A DNA stretch of 64,000 bases, from positions 558,001 through 622,000 of the forward strand of contig NZ_CP047156.1 of the NCBI RefSeq assembly GCF_009834025.1, given 5' to 3'. The translations under genes were made by a program, and so were the position numbers. Shown here in pieces: positions 46,651 to 56,396 of the stretch; position 1 is the first letter of the stretch, and every line of letters starts with the position of its first letter. Origin of the DNA: Epidermidibacterium keratini. Its GTDB lineage: Bacteria; Actinomycetota; Actinomycetes; Mycobacteriales; Antricoccaceae. The notes beneath the pieces are model-generated. The model worked only from the letters and a program-made list of their open reading frames with translations, did no database searches and had not been told where the DNA came from.

Positions 46651-48981
46651 CTACGAGTCGGGGCGCTGCCGCGGGATGGCACCGGCCACGAGCGTGCCAT
46701 CACGCATCGACAGCGTGATCGTGCCAGACAGATCCGTGCGCTCGATGCGCATCCCACGCTCGCGCAGCGCGGCCAAAGTCGACGGTGCCGGGTGTCCGTA
46801 GTCGTTGTCGGCACCCACGCTCACCAGTGCCACGCTCGCCTGCGACGCGGCCAGGAAGTCCGGATCCTGGGTCGCCGAACCGTGGTGCGGGACCTTCAGG
46901 ACATCGGCCCGCAGGCAGCCACACGCCAGCATCTGCTGCTGCTCGGGCAGCTCGGCATCACCGGTCACGAGCATCGTCATTCCACCGACCGACACCCGCA
47001 GGATCAGTGAGCTGTTGTTGGGATCGGCTTGCGCCGGGAGCCGCAGCGGTCCGAGTACGTCGATGCGCACCTGCCCGACGCGCCAGCTGGCCCCCGGAGT
47101 GCCCGCGGAGACGGTCGCGCCGTAGTCGGCTGCGAGCGCCGTGATGCCGTCCTGTGTCGCGCCGCCATCGAGCGGGCTCACGATCACCTCCGCGACCGGT
47201 CGCCGACCGAACACGGCGTCGACTGCACCGACGTGGTCAGCGTGAAAATGTGTCAACAGAACCATCGGCACCTGCGAAATGTTCAACGACTGCAGGCAGT
47301 CTTCGAGCAATACCGGATCCGGACCGGTGTCGATCAGCACGGCGGAGTCCGGGCCGGCGCGGGCCAGCACCGCATCGCCCTGCCCGACATCACAGGCCGC
47401 GATGGCCCAGTCGGTCGGCGTGCTCGGCCGTCCGATGGCCCGCACGATGAGCACGACAAGCAACGTGCCGACCACCGCAAGGACAACCCGCCGGGTCCAG
47501 CGCCGATAGCGCAGCATGGCGATCCCGGCGAGTACGCCGACCACCGCTAGCGTTGCGGCGATGAGTCCCCGCACGCCGCTCGGCCAGGGGATCTGCAGCG
47601 CCCCCACCCGAGCAAAAACCGCTGCGGTGAACTCGATCCACCGCACGAAGAATCCAGCGGTGAAACACAGGGCAATGGCGACCGGCGTGAGCCAGCCCGC
47701 CGTGACGGTAGCCAGGATCCCGAGGATCGTCGCCGGGGCGACTGCGGGCGCGGCGAGCAGGTTGGCCAGCAGCGAGCCGAGGTTGATGACTGGATACAGC
47801 AATACCAAAAGCGGTGCTGTCACCAGTCCCGCCGACGCGGTGACCGCGAGCGGCAGTGCGAACCAGCGCGGCAGCCGCTCCCAGCGCGCCGTGAGGCGGG
47901 GCGCGATGAGCACGATTCCGGCGGTAGCCACGACCGACAGGGCAAACCCGATCGAGGCCGACAGCGACGGGATCGCCACGACAAGCACGATGATGGTTGC
48001 GCTCAACGCTGGAATCGACGAGCGGGGCCGCCCGCTGGCCAGCCCTGCGAGCAGTACGACGCCCATTCCCGCCGCGCGCAGCACGCTCGGCTCCGGCCCG
48101 GTTACCGCGACGAACACAGCAAGCCCGGCCGCAGCAGCACCGATCTGCACCGCGAACGGCGCGCGGCTGCGCCGTAGCAGCCAGATCAGCGCCCCGATCA
48201 CGATCGCGACGTTGGCGCCGGAGACAGCGAGCAGGTGGCTCAGCCCACTGTCGCGGAACTGGATGCTGGTCAGCTCGCCGATCCCGCTCGTGTCGCCGTT
48301 GGTGATGGCAACGAGTAGCCCCGCAGTGTCACCGCCTAAAGCGTCGCTTGCGGCGCCACGCAGGCCGTCGCGAGCCGCGGCGGCGATCTGCTGATAGCGC
48401 GGTGGCCCTCGCTGCACCACAGGCGGTTTGTCAACGACGAAGACAGCATCGGCCTCCCCCGGCGTCCGCGGCGGCTTGGCGGTTCCGCTCAGCCCGACGA
48501 CCGCACCCGGCACCAGCTCCGACCAGCTCGATGCCGGGGCAAACACGAGCACGGGCCGGTCGAGCTCGACTCGCGAGCCACGCACCTGTGCGACCTGCGC
48601 ATCCACCACCAGCACGACCGTGGCCCCGCTGGCGAAGCCGCCGACCTCGCGCGGACGACTGGCCACCGTGCCGGACACCTCGACGTACCGCTCGGCTTCG
48701 GCAGCAGCACTCAACGGTGAGTCACGCGCAGCAGCAAGCCGGGCTCCGGCAACCCACGTCCCGAGCACCGTGCTGACGGCGGCGACCACCACTACGATCG
48801 CGACAGGTCGAAGGCGGCGTACGCCGAACAGAGCCACACCGGCAAGCAGCACCAGGATCCCAGTAATGCGGGCAATGTTGAGCGCACCGTCGAGGTGGAG
48901 GTAGCCCAACGCGGTGGTCAGCCAGACGAGCGCAGCCGACGGTGCCAGTCGTAGGTCAACGACTCGTTCGTCGTCGTTCAC
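46651..48981 (-). CDS. comEC: ComEC/Rec2-family DNA-uptake channel protein
   Basis: 776 residues. About ten membrane helices in the N-terminal two thirds make the competence pore (SGLSHLLAVSGANVAIV, the ComEC core), followed by a beta-lactamase-like domain (QVPMVLLTHFHADHVGAVDAVFG) with the HxHxDH metal motif. In other bacteria it moves single-stranded DNA into the cell. It overlaps comEA (ATGA). No type II/IV pilus genes are near, so use in uptake is inferred. Confidence 0.92.
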   Translation of the reverse strand: MNDDERVVDLRLAPSAALVWLTTALGYLHLDGALNIARITGILVLLAGVALFGVRRLRPVAIVVVVAAVSTVLGTWVAGARLAAARDSPLSAAAEAERYVEVSGTVASRPREVGGFASGATVVLVVDAQVAQVRGSRVELDRPVLVFAPASSWSELVPGAVVGLSGTAKPPRTPGEADAVFVVDKPPVVQRGPPRYQQIAAAARDGLRGAASDALGGDTAGLLVAITNGDTSGIGELTSIQFRDSGLSHLLAVSGANVAIVIGALIWLLRRSRAPFAVQIGAAAAGLAVFVAVTGPEPSVLRAAGMGVVLLAGLASGRPRSSIPALSATIIVLVVAIPSLSASIGFALSVVATAGIVLIAPRLTARWERLPRWFALPLAVTASAGLVTAPLLVLLYPVINLGSLLANLLAAPAVAPATILGILATVTAGWLTPVAIALCFTAGFFVRWIEFTAAVFARVGALQIPWPSGVRGLIAATLAVVGVLAGIAMLRYRRWTRRVVLAVVGTLLVVLIVRAIGRPSTPTDWAIAACDVGQGDAVLARAGPDSAVLIDTGPDPVLLEDCLQSLNISQVPMVLLTHFHADHVGAVDAVFGRRPVAEVIVSPLDGGATQDGITALAADYGATVSAGTPGASWRVGQVRIDVLGPLRLPAQADPNNSSLILRVSVGGMTMLVTGDAELPEQQQMLACGCLRADVLKVPHHGSATQDPDFLAASQASVALVSVGADNDYGHPAPSTLAALRERGMRIERTDLSGTITLSMRDGTLVAGAIPRQRPDS

Positions 48982-49832
48982 ACCGTGACCAGGTCCTTGA
49001 TCTTGGCCAAGACCGCCGGGCCGATCCCGGAGACCTCGGTCAGCTCGTCGACGCTCCCGAACGGACCGTTGGTCTCGCGGAAGACGATGATGCTCTGCGC
49101 GAGCACGGGCCCGATCCCCGGCAGCGAGTCCAGCTCCTGAGCGGACGCGGAGTTGACGTTGACCTTCGCTGCCGAAGCCGCGCCGCTCGGCGCGGAATCA
49201 TCCGGAGCGCTCGACCCGCCGCCCTGGTCGGTGGCACCGGGTACGCCCACCGCAATCTGCTCTCCGTCGGCGACCTTCCGCGCCAGATTGATGGTGCTCA
49301 GATCGGTGCCCGGCAGCGCTCCGCCTGCCGCATCAATCGCATCCGAGACTCGTGCTCCGTCGGCGAGGGTGACCAGCCCTGGCGTGACGACGGTTCCGAC
49401 GACCGACACCACGATGGTCGCGGGCGACGCTGATGTCTGCGGCCCACCAGACGCGTCAGCACCACCATCGCCCGGGGCCGTCGGCGGCGACCCGGATGTC
49501 CCCGCGCCCTCCTCGACGCTGGCGATCTTGGTCGGCGCGGCAGCACCCTCAACCGGCTCCGCGGCCGGACGGCTGAGCCAGGTCAGACCGGCAGCGAGCG
49601 CGGCTGCGACGACGGCGACCACGATGTAGGCCAGGGCCGGTCGCTCGGCCATCGCCACCCGCACCCGCGCTTTCGGCGTACGGCCCGCCGGTCCGAGATC
49701 ATCGCCCAGCAGCCCGCGAGTGTCGATCTCGCCCGTCGGCGTCTCGTCGGCGCTCTGGTCCTTGGTGGACTCGAAGATCTCCCTAATACGGGCGATCTGC
49801 TCATCCCGCTCCGAGGTTCGCTGCCTGTCCAT
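48978..49832 (-). CDS. comEA: ComEA-family helix-hairpin-helix DNA-binding protein
   Basis: 284 residues. A charged N terminus and linker to about 75, a membrane helix (LAYIVVAVVAAALAAGLTWL), a Ser/Gly-rich spacer, a soluble SLBB-like region (VVGTVVTPGLVTLADGARVSDAI) and a C-terminal helix-hairpin-helix pair (VNSASAQELDSLPGIGPVLAQSI, VSGIGPAVLAKI). It holds incoming DNA on the outer face and hands it to ComEC, encoded right after it. Confidence 0.93.
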   Translation of the reverse strand: MDRQRTSERDEQIARIREIFESTKDQSADETPTGEIDTRGLLGDDLGPAGRTPKARVRVAMAERPALAYIVVAVVAAALAAGLTWLSRPAAEPVEGAAAPTKIASVEEGAGTSGSPPTAPGDGGADASGGPQTSASPATIVVSVVGTVVTPGLVTLADGARVSDAIDAAGGALPGTDLSTINLARKVADGEQIAVGVPGATDQGGGSSAPDDSAPSGAASAAKVNVNSASAQELDSLPGIGPVLAQSIIVFRETNGPFGSVDELTEVSGIGPAVLAKIKDLVTV

Positions 49833-49903
49833 GCCGGGAGGCTATGCCGCGGCAGCACCACCAAACGGCGCCGCATACGCTCAAAGTGGACGACACGCGG
49901 CGC

Positions 49904-49912
49904 TGTGGATAA
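49904..49912 (-). promoter_or_regulatory. Perfect DnaA-box 9-mer upstream of comEA
   Basis: TGTGGATAA is the complement of TTATCCACA. It sits 1 bp from the degV stop codon and 72 bp upstream of comEA. A second exact box occurs at 26550-26558. Alone it could affect comEA or be chance. Confidence 0.35.
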
Positions 49913-50815
49913 CTACGACGCAGCGGGTTCGATCCCCGCGGGATCGCCGACCGGCACGACGATGATCGCCAGCATCCCCGGCCCGACATGCGCACCGAGT
50001 ACGGCGCCGATCTCGCTGATCAGGATCTCGTCGGCGTTCGGGATCGCCTCGACCAGCTCCTCGCGCAGCGCCTCGGCCTTCTCCCGTGCCGCCAGATGAT
50101 GCACGGCGACCAGCACCTGCCCGGACTCAGCCCGAGCTGCCTCCACCGCGATCGCTTTCATCCGGGCAATCGCGCGCGCCGACGTGCGCACCTTCTCCAG
50201 CGGCACGATCCGGCCGTCCTGCAGGTGCAGCAGCGGCTTCACCGCGAGCGCCGTACCGACCAGAGCCTGAGCGGCGCCGATCCGTCCGCCACGGCGCAGG
50301 TATTCCAGCGTGTCGACATAGAAGATGTTGGTCGGGTGCTCGCTCGCCGCCACGGCCGTCTCGTAGACCTCATCGAGCGTGCCGCCGGCCGCCGCACGCC
50401 GGGCAGCCATCAGGACCGGGAAGCCCAGCGCCATCGCCGCGAGCCGCGAGTCGACCACTCGCACGATGTCGCCGTCGTAGTCACCGTTGATCTGCTGAGC
50501 CGCGAGCCGGGCGGCATCCCAGGTGCCCGAGAGCTCGCTGGAGATATGCACGCTGACGATCCGCTCGTAGCCAGCATCAAGCAGCCGCTGGTAGGTCTGC
50601 ACGAACTGCTCCGGCGTCGGGCGCGAGGTCGAGACGGAGATCGACCGGTCGCCGAGGGCGCGGACCACGTCCTCGGGAGTGACCTCGATGCCGTCGGCGC
50701 CGCTCTCGTCACCCATGATGACGTGCAGCGGCACGATCTCAATGGGCAGCGCGGCTATCGCATCCGCAGGAAGATAGGCCGTCGAGTCGGTGACGACCAC
50801 GATCCCCTGAGCCAT
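49913..50815 (-). CDS. DegV-family fatty-acid-binding protein
   Basis: 300 residues. EDD/DegV fold: VVTDSTAYLPADAI at the N terminus, ISVSTSRPTPEQFVQTYQ, SGTWDAARLA, and a C-terminal domain with VAVHHLAAREKAEAL and GPGMLAIIVVP. Such proteins present fatty acids to acyl kinases in some bacteria. It lies 81 bp before comEA on the same strand. Confidence 0.92.
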   Translation of the reverse strand: MAQGIVVVTDSTAYLPADAIAALPIEIVPLHVIMGDESGADGIEVTPEDVVRALGDRSISVSTSRPTPEQFVQTYQRLLDAGYERIVSVHISSELSGTWDAARLAAQQINGDYDGDIVRVVDSRLAAMALGFPVLMAARRAAAGGTLDEVYETAVAASEHPTNIFYVDTLEYLRRGGRIGAAQALVGTALAVKPLLHLQDGRIVPLEKVRTSARAIARMKAIAVEAARAESGQVLVAVHHLAAREKAEALREELVEAIPNADEILISEIGAVLGAHVGPGMLAIIVVPVGDPAGIEPAAS

Positions 50816-50843
50816 TCCACGACACTACCGCTCCGAGGCCGCG

Positions 50844-51584
50844 CTACTGGTGCTTTCGGGCCTCGACCGTGGCGGGCTCGGTCCCCGGGCTCAGGTCGGA
50901 CTCGTGCGCGATCTGCGTGTCGCCGGCATCAGAGTCGACGTTGAGCTCCTCGGCGGTCAGCGTCGCCGGATCGGTCAGCGGGTAGATGTTGTGCCCTTGC
51001 AGGCGCCACTGACCGGCATCGGTGCGCCGCAGCTCGGTCCAGTGGCAGTTGCGCAGCGGCGCGATGAGCGACCACGTCTCCTCTGGCAGGCCCAGCAACC
51101 GGCAGGTCAGCGCCTTGAGCGAGCCGCCGTGGGCGACGAGTACGACGGTGCCGGACTCGGTGCCCACCAGCTCGTCGACAAGCTGCGACGTACGCTCCGC
51201 CACGACGAGCGCGGTCTCGCCGTTGCCGGGGTTGGGCTGTACGCCGGACTGCCAGTCGGCGAACTCGGTCGGGAACGCCTCAGCGGCCTCCGCACGGTCC
51301 AGGCCCTCCCAGCCGCCGAGGGAGGTCTCGCGCAGCCGAGCATCGTGGCGCACCGGCAAGCCGGTCACCGCCGCGAGCGTCTGAGCCGTGTGATCGGCAC
51401 GCTGCAGGTCCGAGGCGATGATCGCGGTCGGCTGCTCGGCGGCGAGGTACGGCGCCGCCTCACGCGCCTGCTCAAGTCCGGTCGAATCGAGCGCGGTGTC
51501 GCGTTGACCCTGGAATCGGCCGCTCGCGTTCCACTCGGTGCGCCCGTGCCGCCACAGCAGCAGCCGGTCCAAGCTCGCGCTCAC
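50844..51584 (-). CDS. Histidine phosphatase family protein (phosphoglycerate-mutase-like)
   Basis: 246 residues from GTG 51584, which overlaps the rsfS stop (GTGA); the open frame to 51737 is discarded. The catalytic RHG motif (LLLWRHGRTEWNASGRFQG) and the later His (VVLVAHGGSLKAL) are present, with SDLQRADHTAQTL between. Probably a small-molecule phosphatase; the substrate is unknown. The C-terminal about 35 residues are extra and acidic. Confidence 0.9.
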   Translation of the reverse strand: MSASLDRLLLWRHGRTEWNASGRFQGQRDTALDSTGLEQAREAAPYLAAEQPTAIIASDLQRADHTAQTLAAVTGLPVRHDARLRETSLGGWEGLDRAEAAEAFPTEFADWQSGVQPNPGNGETALVVAERTSQLVDELVGTESGTVVLVAHGGSLKALTCRLLGLPEETWSLIAPLRNCHWTELRRTDAGQWRLQGHNIYPLTDPATLTAEELNVDSDAGDTQIAHESDLSPGTEPATVEARKHQ

Positions 51585-51976
51585 TCGCTGCCCTCGGCGT
51601 CGCCCTGCTGCGGCACAGCTGCGTCCACGAACGGGATCTGCGGGCAGTCGCGCCACAGCCGCGCGAGGTCGTAGAAGTTGCGCTCGTCGGTGTGCTGGAT
51701 GTGGACGACGATGTCGACGAAGTCCAGCAGCACCCACCGGCCCTCCTTGGCGCCCTCTCGGCGTACCGGCTTCACGCCGACGCGCAGCATCGCCTCTTCG
51801 ACGGCGTCCTTGATCGCGCCGACCTGTCGGTCGTTAGTCGCGGTGACGACGACGAAGCAGTCGGTGATGACAAGTTGCTCGCTGACGTCGATGATCGTGA
51901 TGTCCTCGCCGCGCTTGTCGGCCGCAGCCTGCGCCGCGACCTGGGCCAGTTCTAGGGAGTGCTCGGTTGCCGCCAT
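51581..51976 (-). CDS. rsfS: Ribosomal silencing factor RsfS
   Basis: 131 residues. Binds L14 and blocks subunit joining in starvation. Family signature: ITIIDVSEQLVITDCFVVVTATNDRQVGAIKDAVEE and GRWVLLDFVDIVVHI. It lies 23 bp after nadD, the usual partner. Confidence 0.95.
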   Translation of the reverse strand: MAATEHSLELAQVAAQAAADKRGEDITIIDVSEQLVITDCFVVVTATNDRQVGAIKDAVEEAMLRVGVKPVRREGAKEGRWVLLDFVDIVVHIQHTDERNFYDLARLWRDCPQIPFVDAAVPQQGDAEGSE

Positions 51977-51999
51977 ACGTGGCTGACGCCTCCTGGTTG

Positions 52000-52584
52000 T
52001 CAGTTCTGCCGATAAAGTCGACGTTTTTCGATGTACTGCACCACGCCGTCCGGGACGAGATACCAGACCGGCATACCGCGCGCCCGCCGCTCGCGGCAGT
52101 CGGACGACGATATCGCCAGCGCCGGCACCTCCATCAAGGTGACCACGCCTTCGGGCAGTCCGCCGTCATCGAGGTTATAGCCGGGGCGGGTGACACCGAT
52201 GAAGTGCGCGAGGTCAAACATCCGCTCGTGGTCCTTCCAGCTCAGGATCTGCTGGAGGGCATCGGCGCCGGTGATGAAGAAGAGCTCGGCGTCCGGATAC
52301 GTCGCCTTGAGGTCGGTCAGCGTGTCGATGGTGTACGTCGGGCCGCCGCGGTCGATATCGACCCGGCTCACCGAGAACTGCGGGTTGGACGCGGTCGCGA
52401 TGACGGTCATCAGGTAGCGGTCCTCGGCCGGACTGACCTTGCGGTCGGCCTTCTGCCACGGCTGACCGGTCGGCACGAACACGACCTCGTCGAGCGCGAA
52501 GAGCGAGGCCACCTCAGAGGCGGCCGACAAGTGCCCGTTGTGCACGGGATCGAACGTGCCGCCCATGATGCCGATGCGCCTCAC
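52000..52584 (-). CDS. nadD: Nicotinate-nucleotide adenylyltransferase
   Basis: 194 residues from GTG 52584 (GAGGAGG 7 nt before); the frame to 52692 is not coding. Makes NaAD in NAD synthesis. Motifs: [15 protein letters not shown] with the HxGH-type site, and the later [13 protein letters not shown]. The pair nadD-rsfS is conserved. Confidence 0.95.
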   Translation of the reverse strand: MRRIGIMGGTFDPVHNGHLSAASEVASLFALDEVVFVPTGQPWQKADRKVSPAEDRYLMTVIATASNPQFSVSRVDIDRGGPTYTIDTLTDLKATYPDAELFFITGADALQQILSWKDHERMFDLAHFIGVTRPGYNLDDGGLPEGVVTLMEVPALAISSSDCRERRARGMPVWYLVPDGVVQYIEKRRLYRQN

Positions 52585-52637
52585 GCGGCGACCTCCTCTT
52601 GCCAGACCACCCGAGCAGAATACTGCCCACGGCGCGC

Positions 52638-54089
52638 TTAGGCAGGCAAGATGTCGTGCACGAAGTCGGCTAGCTGGGCCGCCGTACGGCATTCGGTCAT
52701 GTCGATGACCTCGGCGTACCGCTCGGCTACCGAGTCACCGCTGCCCCACATGCGCTGCGCCTCGGGGTTGAGCCAGTAGGCGTGCCGAGCGCGGCCGACC
52801 ATCTTCTTCAAGGTCGGCAGCGCCGGGTCGCGGTAGTTGCTGCGGGCATCGCCGAGGATCAGCAGGCTGGTCTTCGGGCCGATCGCCTCGGGCCACTTCT
52901 CCTCGAACACCTCAAACGCGTGCCCGTAGTCGCTGTGCCCGTCGAACCACACGAGGTTGGCCTCGCGCCCAATGCGCTGGACTGCGACCGGCAGATCGGC
53001 GCCCGGGGTGAAGAACGACGTGACCTCGTCGGTGGTGTCGACGAAGGCAAACGCGCGCACCTTCGAGAACTGCTCGCGCAGCGCCGCGGTGAGCATCAGG
53101 GTGAAGTGTGAGAAGCCGGCGACCGAGCCGGAGACATCGCAGAGTACGACGAGCTCGGGCTTGTGCTGCTTGCGCGGCTTGTGATGGGTGACGATCGGGA
53201 TGCCGCCGGTGGCCAGCGATGCCCGGACGGTACGCCGGAAGTCCAGTCGTCCCTCGCGCCCGAGCCGGCGGCGGGCCGCCAGGCGTGAGGCAAGTCGCCG
53301 CGCGAGCGGGTGGACGGTGCGCCGCAGCTCGGCGAGGTCGTCGGCCTGCGCGCGCAGGAAGTCGACCTGGTCGGCCATCGGACGGATCGTCGACTTCGCG
53401 ACCTGCTCCTTGCCGCGGTCTTCGGCGACGCGGCGGCGTACCTCGGCATCGACGTACCGGCGGAACTCGGCCATCCGGTCGCGGATCGTCTGGCGCGCGA
53501 CCTGCTCCTGCATGCCGCCGCGCTCAGCGTCGACCTTGTTGAGCAGCCCGTCGAGCAGCTGCGCGACGAGGGTGTCTGGCGACAGCGCCCGCATCACGCG
53601 ATAGGAGTAGTAGGACTCCCGCCCGCCACCTGCGGCGCCCTTGCCGAGCGCCGACACGGCCGCACGCGCGAGCCGACGCAGCAGGTCCGAGTCACCGTCC
53701 ATCAGCGCCTTGGCGAGCGCCTCGCGCCAGCGATCGATGTCCTGCTCGCTGGCCGACGGCACGCCCTCGTGATCGTCGCCCTCGCCCGGCTCGCCGTCAC
53801 CCTCACCGTCGCCGGCCAGCGCCGTACCCTCGCCGGTCGCCAGCGGCCACCACAGGTCAAACATGGTGTCGAAGGCCAGGCGGTACGCCGGACGCTTCAC
53901 GCAGACGGTGGCAAGGCCCTCGCGCAGGTCCTCGCGGTTGAGCACGTCGACCTCGGCAAACACCGCCGCCGTATCGACACACTCGCCGACGCCGACCGGG
54001 ATCCCGGCGCCGCGCAGCGCCTCGACAAACCCGGTCAGGTGAGCGAGCAGTCCGTTGGTCTCAACAGTCTCTGGCGCCGTGGTCGACAT
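52638..54089 (-). CDS. VWA domain-containing protein (CoxE-like)
   Basis: 483 residues. The N-terminal region ([20 protein letters not shown] and [16 protein letters not shown]) and the C-terminal VWA domain ([21 protein letters not shown], with the DxSxS metal-ion site) match CoxE-type proteins. The middle holds an acidic Gly/Glu/Asp linker. With the MoxR ATPase 2 bp upstream it forms a MoxR-VWA chaperone pair, which remodels or inserts metals into client enzymes. The client is not in the window. Confidence 0.9.
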   Translation of the reverse strand: MSTTAPETVETNGLLAHLTGFVEALRGAGIPVGVGECVDTAAVFAEVDVLNREDLREGLATVCVKRPAYRLAFDTMFDLWWPLATGEGTALAGDGEGDGEPGEGDDHEGVPSASEQDIDRWREALAKALMDGDSDLLRRLARAAVSALGKGAAGGGRESYYSYRVMRALSPDTLVAQLLDGLLNKVDAERGGMQEQVARQTIRDRMAEFRRYVDAEVRRRVAEDRGKEQVAKSTIRPMADQVDFLRAQADDLAELRRTVHPLARRLASRLAARRRLGREGRLDFRRTVRASLATGGIPIVTHHKPRKQHKPELVVLCDVSGSVAGFSHFTLMLTAALREQFSKVRAFAFVDTTDEVTSFFTPGADLPVAVQRIGREANLVWFDGHSDYGHAFEVFEEKWPEAIGPKTSLLILGDARSNYRDPALPTLKKMVGRARHAYWLNPEAQRMWGSGDSVAERYAEVIDMTECRTAAQLADFVHDILPA

Positions 54090-54091
54090 GA

Positions 54092-55012
54092 CTAGTTCAA
54101 CCGCAGCTCGCCGGACGCCTTGGCCGCGTCGCTGGCGTGTTTGAGTACGACGCCCAGGGTCTCCTTGACCGCGGTCTCGTCGAGGGTATTGATGCCGAGT
54201 GCCAGCAGGGTCTGGGCCCAGTCGATGGTCTCGGCGATCGACGGCGACTTCTTCAGCTCCATCGCGCGCAGTGCGCGGGCGGTGCGCACGATCTGGTCGG
54301 CGAGCGCCGGTGCGATGTCCGGCACCCGCGACAGGATGATGTCGCGCTCGCGCTCGGCGCCCGGGTAGTCCAGGTGCAGGTAGAGTGCGCGGCGCTTGAG
54401 CGCCTCGGACAGCTCGCGGGTGGCGTTGGAGGTCAGCAGCACGAAGGGGCGCCGGGTGGCGTGGATCGTGCCCATCTCAGGGATCGTGACCTGGAAGTCC
54501 GACAGGATCTCCAGCAGCAAGCCCTCGACCTCGACGTCGGACTTGTCGATCTCGTCGATCAGCAGCACGGTCGGGTCTTCGCGGCGGATCGCGGTCAGCA
54601 GCGGCCGCGAGAGCAAGAACTCCTCGCCGAAGATGTCGTCGCTGGCGTCTTCCCAGCTCTCCCCGCTCGCTTGGGCGGTGGCGTTGCCCTGCTGGATGCG
54701 CAGCAGCTGCTTCTTGTAGTTCCACTCATACAGCGCGCGGGCCTCGTCCAGGCCCTCGTAGCACTGCAGGCGCACGATATCGGCCTCGATGGCCTGGCTG
54801 ATCGCCTTGGCGAGCTCGGTCTTGCCGACGCCGGCCGGACCTTCGACCAGCAACGGTTTGCCGAGCCGGTCGGCGAGGAAGACGGTGGTCGCGGTGGCGC
54901 GATCTGCCAGGTAGCCGGCCTGTCCGAGCCGAATCAGGACATCATCGACCGAGCCGAAGTTGGGGCGGTGCCGGACACCTGCGGTGGCTGCCGACGAAGA
55001 GTCTGTGCTCAC
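54092..55012 (-). CDS. MoxR-family AAA+ ATPase
   Basis: 306 residues from GTG 55012 (GAGGTG 5 nt before). Walker A EGPAGVGKTELAKA, Walker B VLLIDEIDKSD, sensor-type TSNATRELSEALKRRALYLHL. It is predicted to act with the VWA protein encoded next. A 7-3-7 inverted repeat lies 39 bp upstream. Confidence 0.94.
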   Translation of the reverse strand: MSTDSSSAATAGVRHRPNFGSVDDVLIRLGQAGYLADRATATTVFLADRLGKPLLVEGPAGVGKTELAKAISQAIEADIVRLQCYEGLDEARALYEWNYKKQLLRIQQGNATAQASGESWEDASDDIFGEEFLLSRPLLTAIRREDPTVLLIDEIDKSDVEVEGLLLEILSDFQVTIPEMGTIHATRRPFVLLTSNATRELSEALKRRALYLHLDYPGAERERDIILSRVPDIAPALADQIVRTARALRAMELKKSPSIAETIDWAQTLLALGINTLDETAVKETLGVVLKHASDAAKASGELRLN

Positions 55013-55050
55013 GGGACACCTCAAAACGAAGTTGACGTATCGATCAGTTT

Positions 55051-55067
55051 ACCGAATGCGATTCGGT
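55051..55067 (-). promoter_or_regulatory. Perfect 7-3-7 inverted repeat upstream of the MoxR gene
   Basis: ACCGAAT-GCG-ATTCGGT lies in the 100-bp gap between proA and the MoxR gene. Its symmetry and position suggest an operator for a dimeric repressor. No regulator gene is adjacent. Confidence 0.4.
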
Positions 55068-55112
55068 TCGCTCGCTGTGGGAGTCCTGTGTCACACCCGG
55101 GGAGTACGACGT

Positions 55113-56381
55113 TTACGAGGCGCCGCGGATCTGGCCTTCGCCCTGCACGAGGTACGTCGTCGTCGTGAGCTCGGGCAACGCCATCGGACCGCGCGCGTGC
55201 AGCTTCTGGGTCGAGATGCCGATCTCGGCGCCGAAGCCGAACTCGCCGCCATCGGTGAACGCCGTCGAGGCGTTGACCATCACCGCAGCCGCATCGACCT
55301 GCATCGAGAACCGTCGAGCGGCCTCCAGCGACGACGTCACGATCGCCTCGGTGTGCCCGGAGCCGTGCTCACGGATGTGCCCGACGGCCGCATCGAGGGA
55401 GTCGACGACACCGACCGCGAGATCGAGCGAGAGGTACTCGGTGTCCCAGTCCTCATCGGTTGCCGGTACGGCGTCATCGCCCAGGATCGCGCGCGACTGC
55501 TCGTCAGCGTGCAGCGTCACACCGGCGGCCCGCAGCCGCTGCGCGATCTTCGGCAAGAACGACTCGGCAACGTCGTGGTGCACCAACAGCGTTTCAGCCG
55601 CGTTGCACACGCTCGGACGACGCACCTTGGAGTTCTCGGTGATCGCCAGCGCCATCTCCTCGTCGGCCGAAGAGTCCACATATACATGGACATTTCCAAC
55701 GCCGGTCTCAATCACCGGGACCGTTGAGTTGGTGACGACGTGCTGGATCAGGCCCGCTCCCCCGCGCGGAATGACGACGTCGACGAGCCCGCGCGCGTGC
55801 AGCAGGGCCGACACTGTCGCGCGATCTTCAGAGGGCACGCCCTGGATGGCATCTGCCGGGAAGCCGTGCTCGGCGGCCGTACGCCGCAGGATCTCCACGA
55901 GCGCGGCGTTCGAGGACGCAGCTGACGAGGAGCCGCGAAGAAGTACGGCGTTGCCGCTCTTCAGGCACAGCACCGCGCCGTCCACCGTGACGTTGGGACG
56001 GCCTTCGTAGATGATCCCGACGACGCCCATCGGCACTCGAATCTGCTGGACGCGTACGCCGTTTGGCATCGTGTAGCCGCGCACGACCTCCCCGACCGGA
56101 TCCGGCAACGCTGCGACTCCGCGCACCTGGTCGGCGATCGCCGCGATGCGCTCAGCCGTGAGCGTCAGGCGGTCGATCATCGCGTCGCCGATGTCGCCCG
56201 CTCGGCCGCGCTCCACATCCTGCGCGTTGGCCGCCAGGATCTCGTCCGTGGCGGCGACGAGCGCGTCGGCCATCGCGAGGAGTACGGCGTCCTTCTCGCC
56301 GCGCGAGCGCAGCGCCAGGTCAGCGGCCGCATCACGGGCACGACGACCGAGCTCGTCGATCGTCTGGTTGGCGTCGCTCAT
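55113..56381 (-). CDS. proA: Gamma-glutamyl phosphate reductase
   Basis: 422 residues. Second step of proline synthesis: reduces glutamyl phosphate to the semialdehyde with NADPH. ALDH-like fold with the active-site Cys in [17 protein letters not shown], cofactor loop [11 protein letters not shown], and the C-terminal [21 protein letters not shown] region. It lies 15 bp downstream of proB. Confidence 0.96.
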   Translation of the reverse strand: MSDANQTIDELGRRARDAAADLALRSRGEKDAVLLAMADALVAATDEILAANAQDVERGRAGDIGDAMIDRLTLTAERIAAIADQVRGVAALPDPVGEVVRGYTMPNGVRVQQIRVPMGVVGIIYEGRPNVTVDGAVLCLKSGNAVLLRGSSSAASSNAALVEILRRTAAEHGFPADAIQGVPSEDRATVSALLHARGLVDVVIPRGGAGLIQHVVTNSTVPVIETGVGNVHVYVDSSADEEMALAITENSKVRRPSVCNAAETLLVHHDVAESFLPKIAQRLRAAGVTLHADEQSRAILGDDAVPATDEDWDTEYLSLDLAVGVVDSLDAAVGHIREHGSGHTEAIVTSSLEAARRFSMQVDAAAVMVNASTAFTDGGEFGFGAEIGISTQKLHARGPMALPELTTTTYLVQGEGQIRGAS

Positions 56382-56396
56382 GTCTACACGCTTCCC

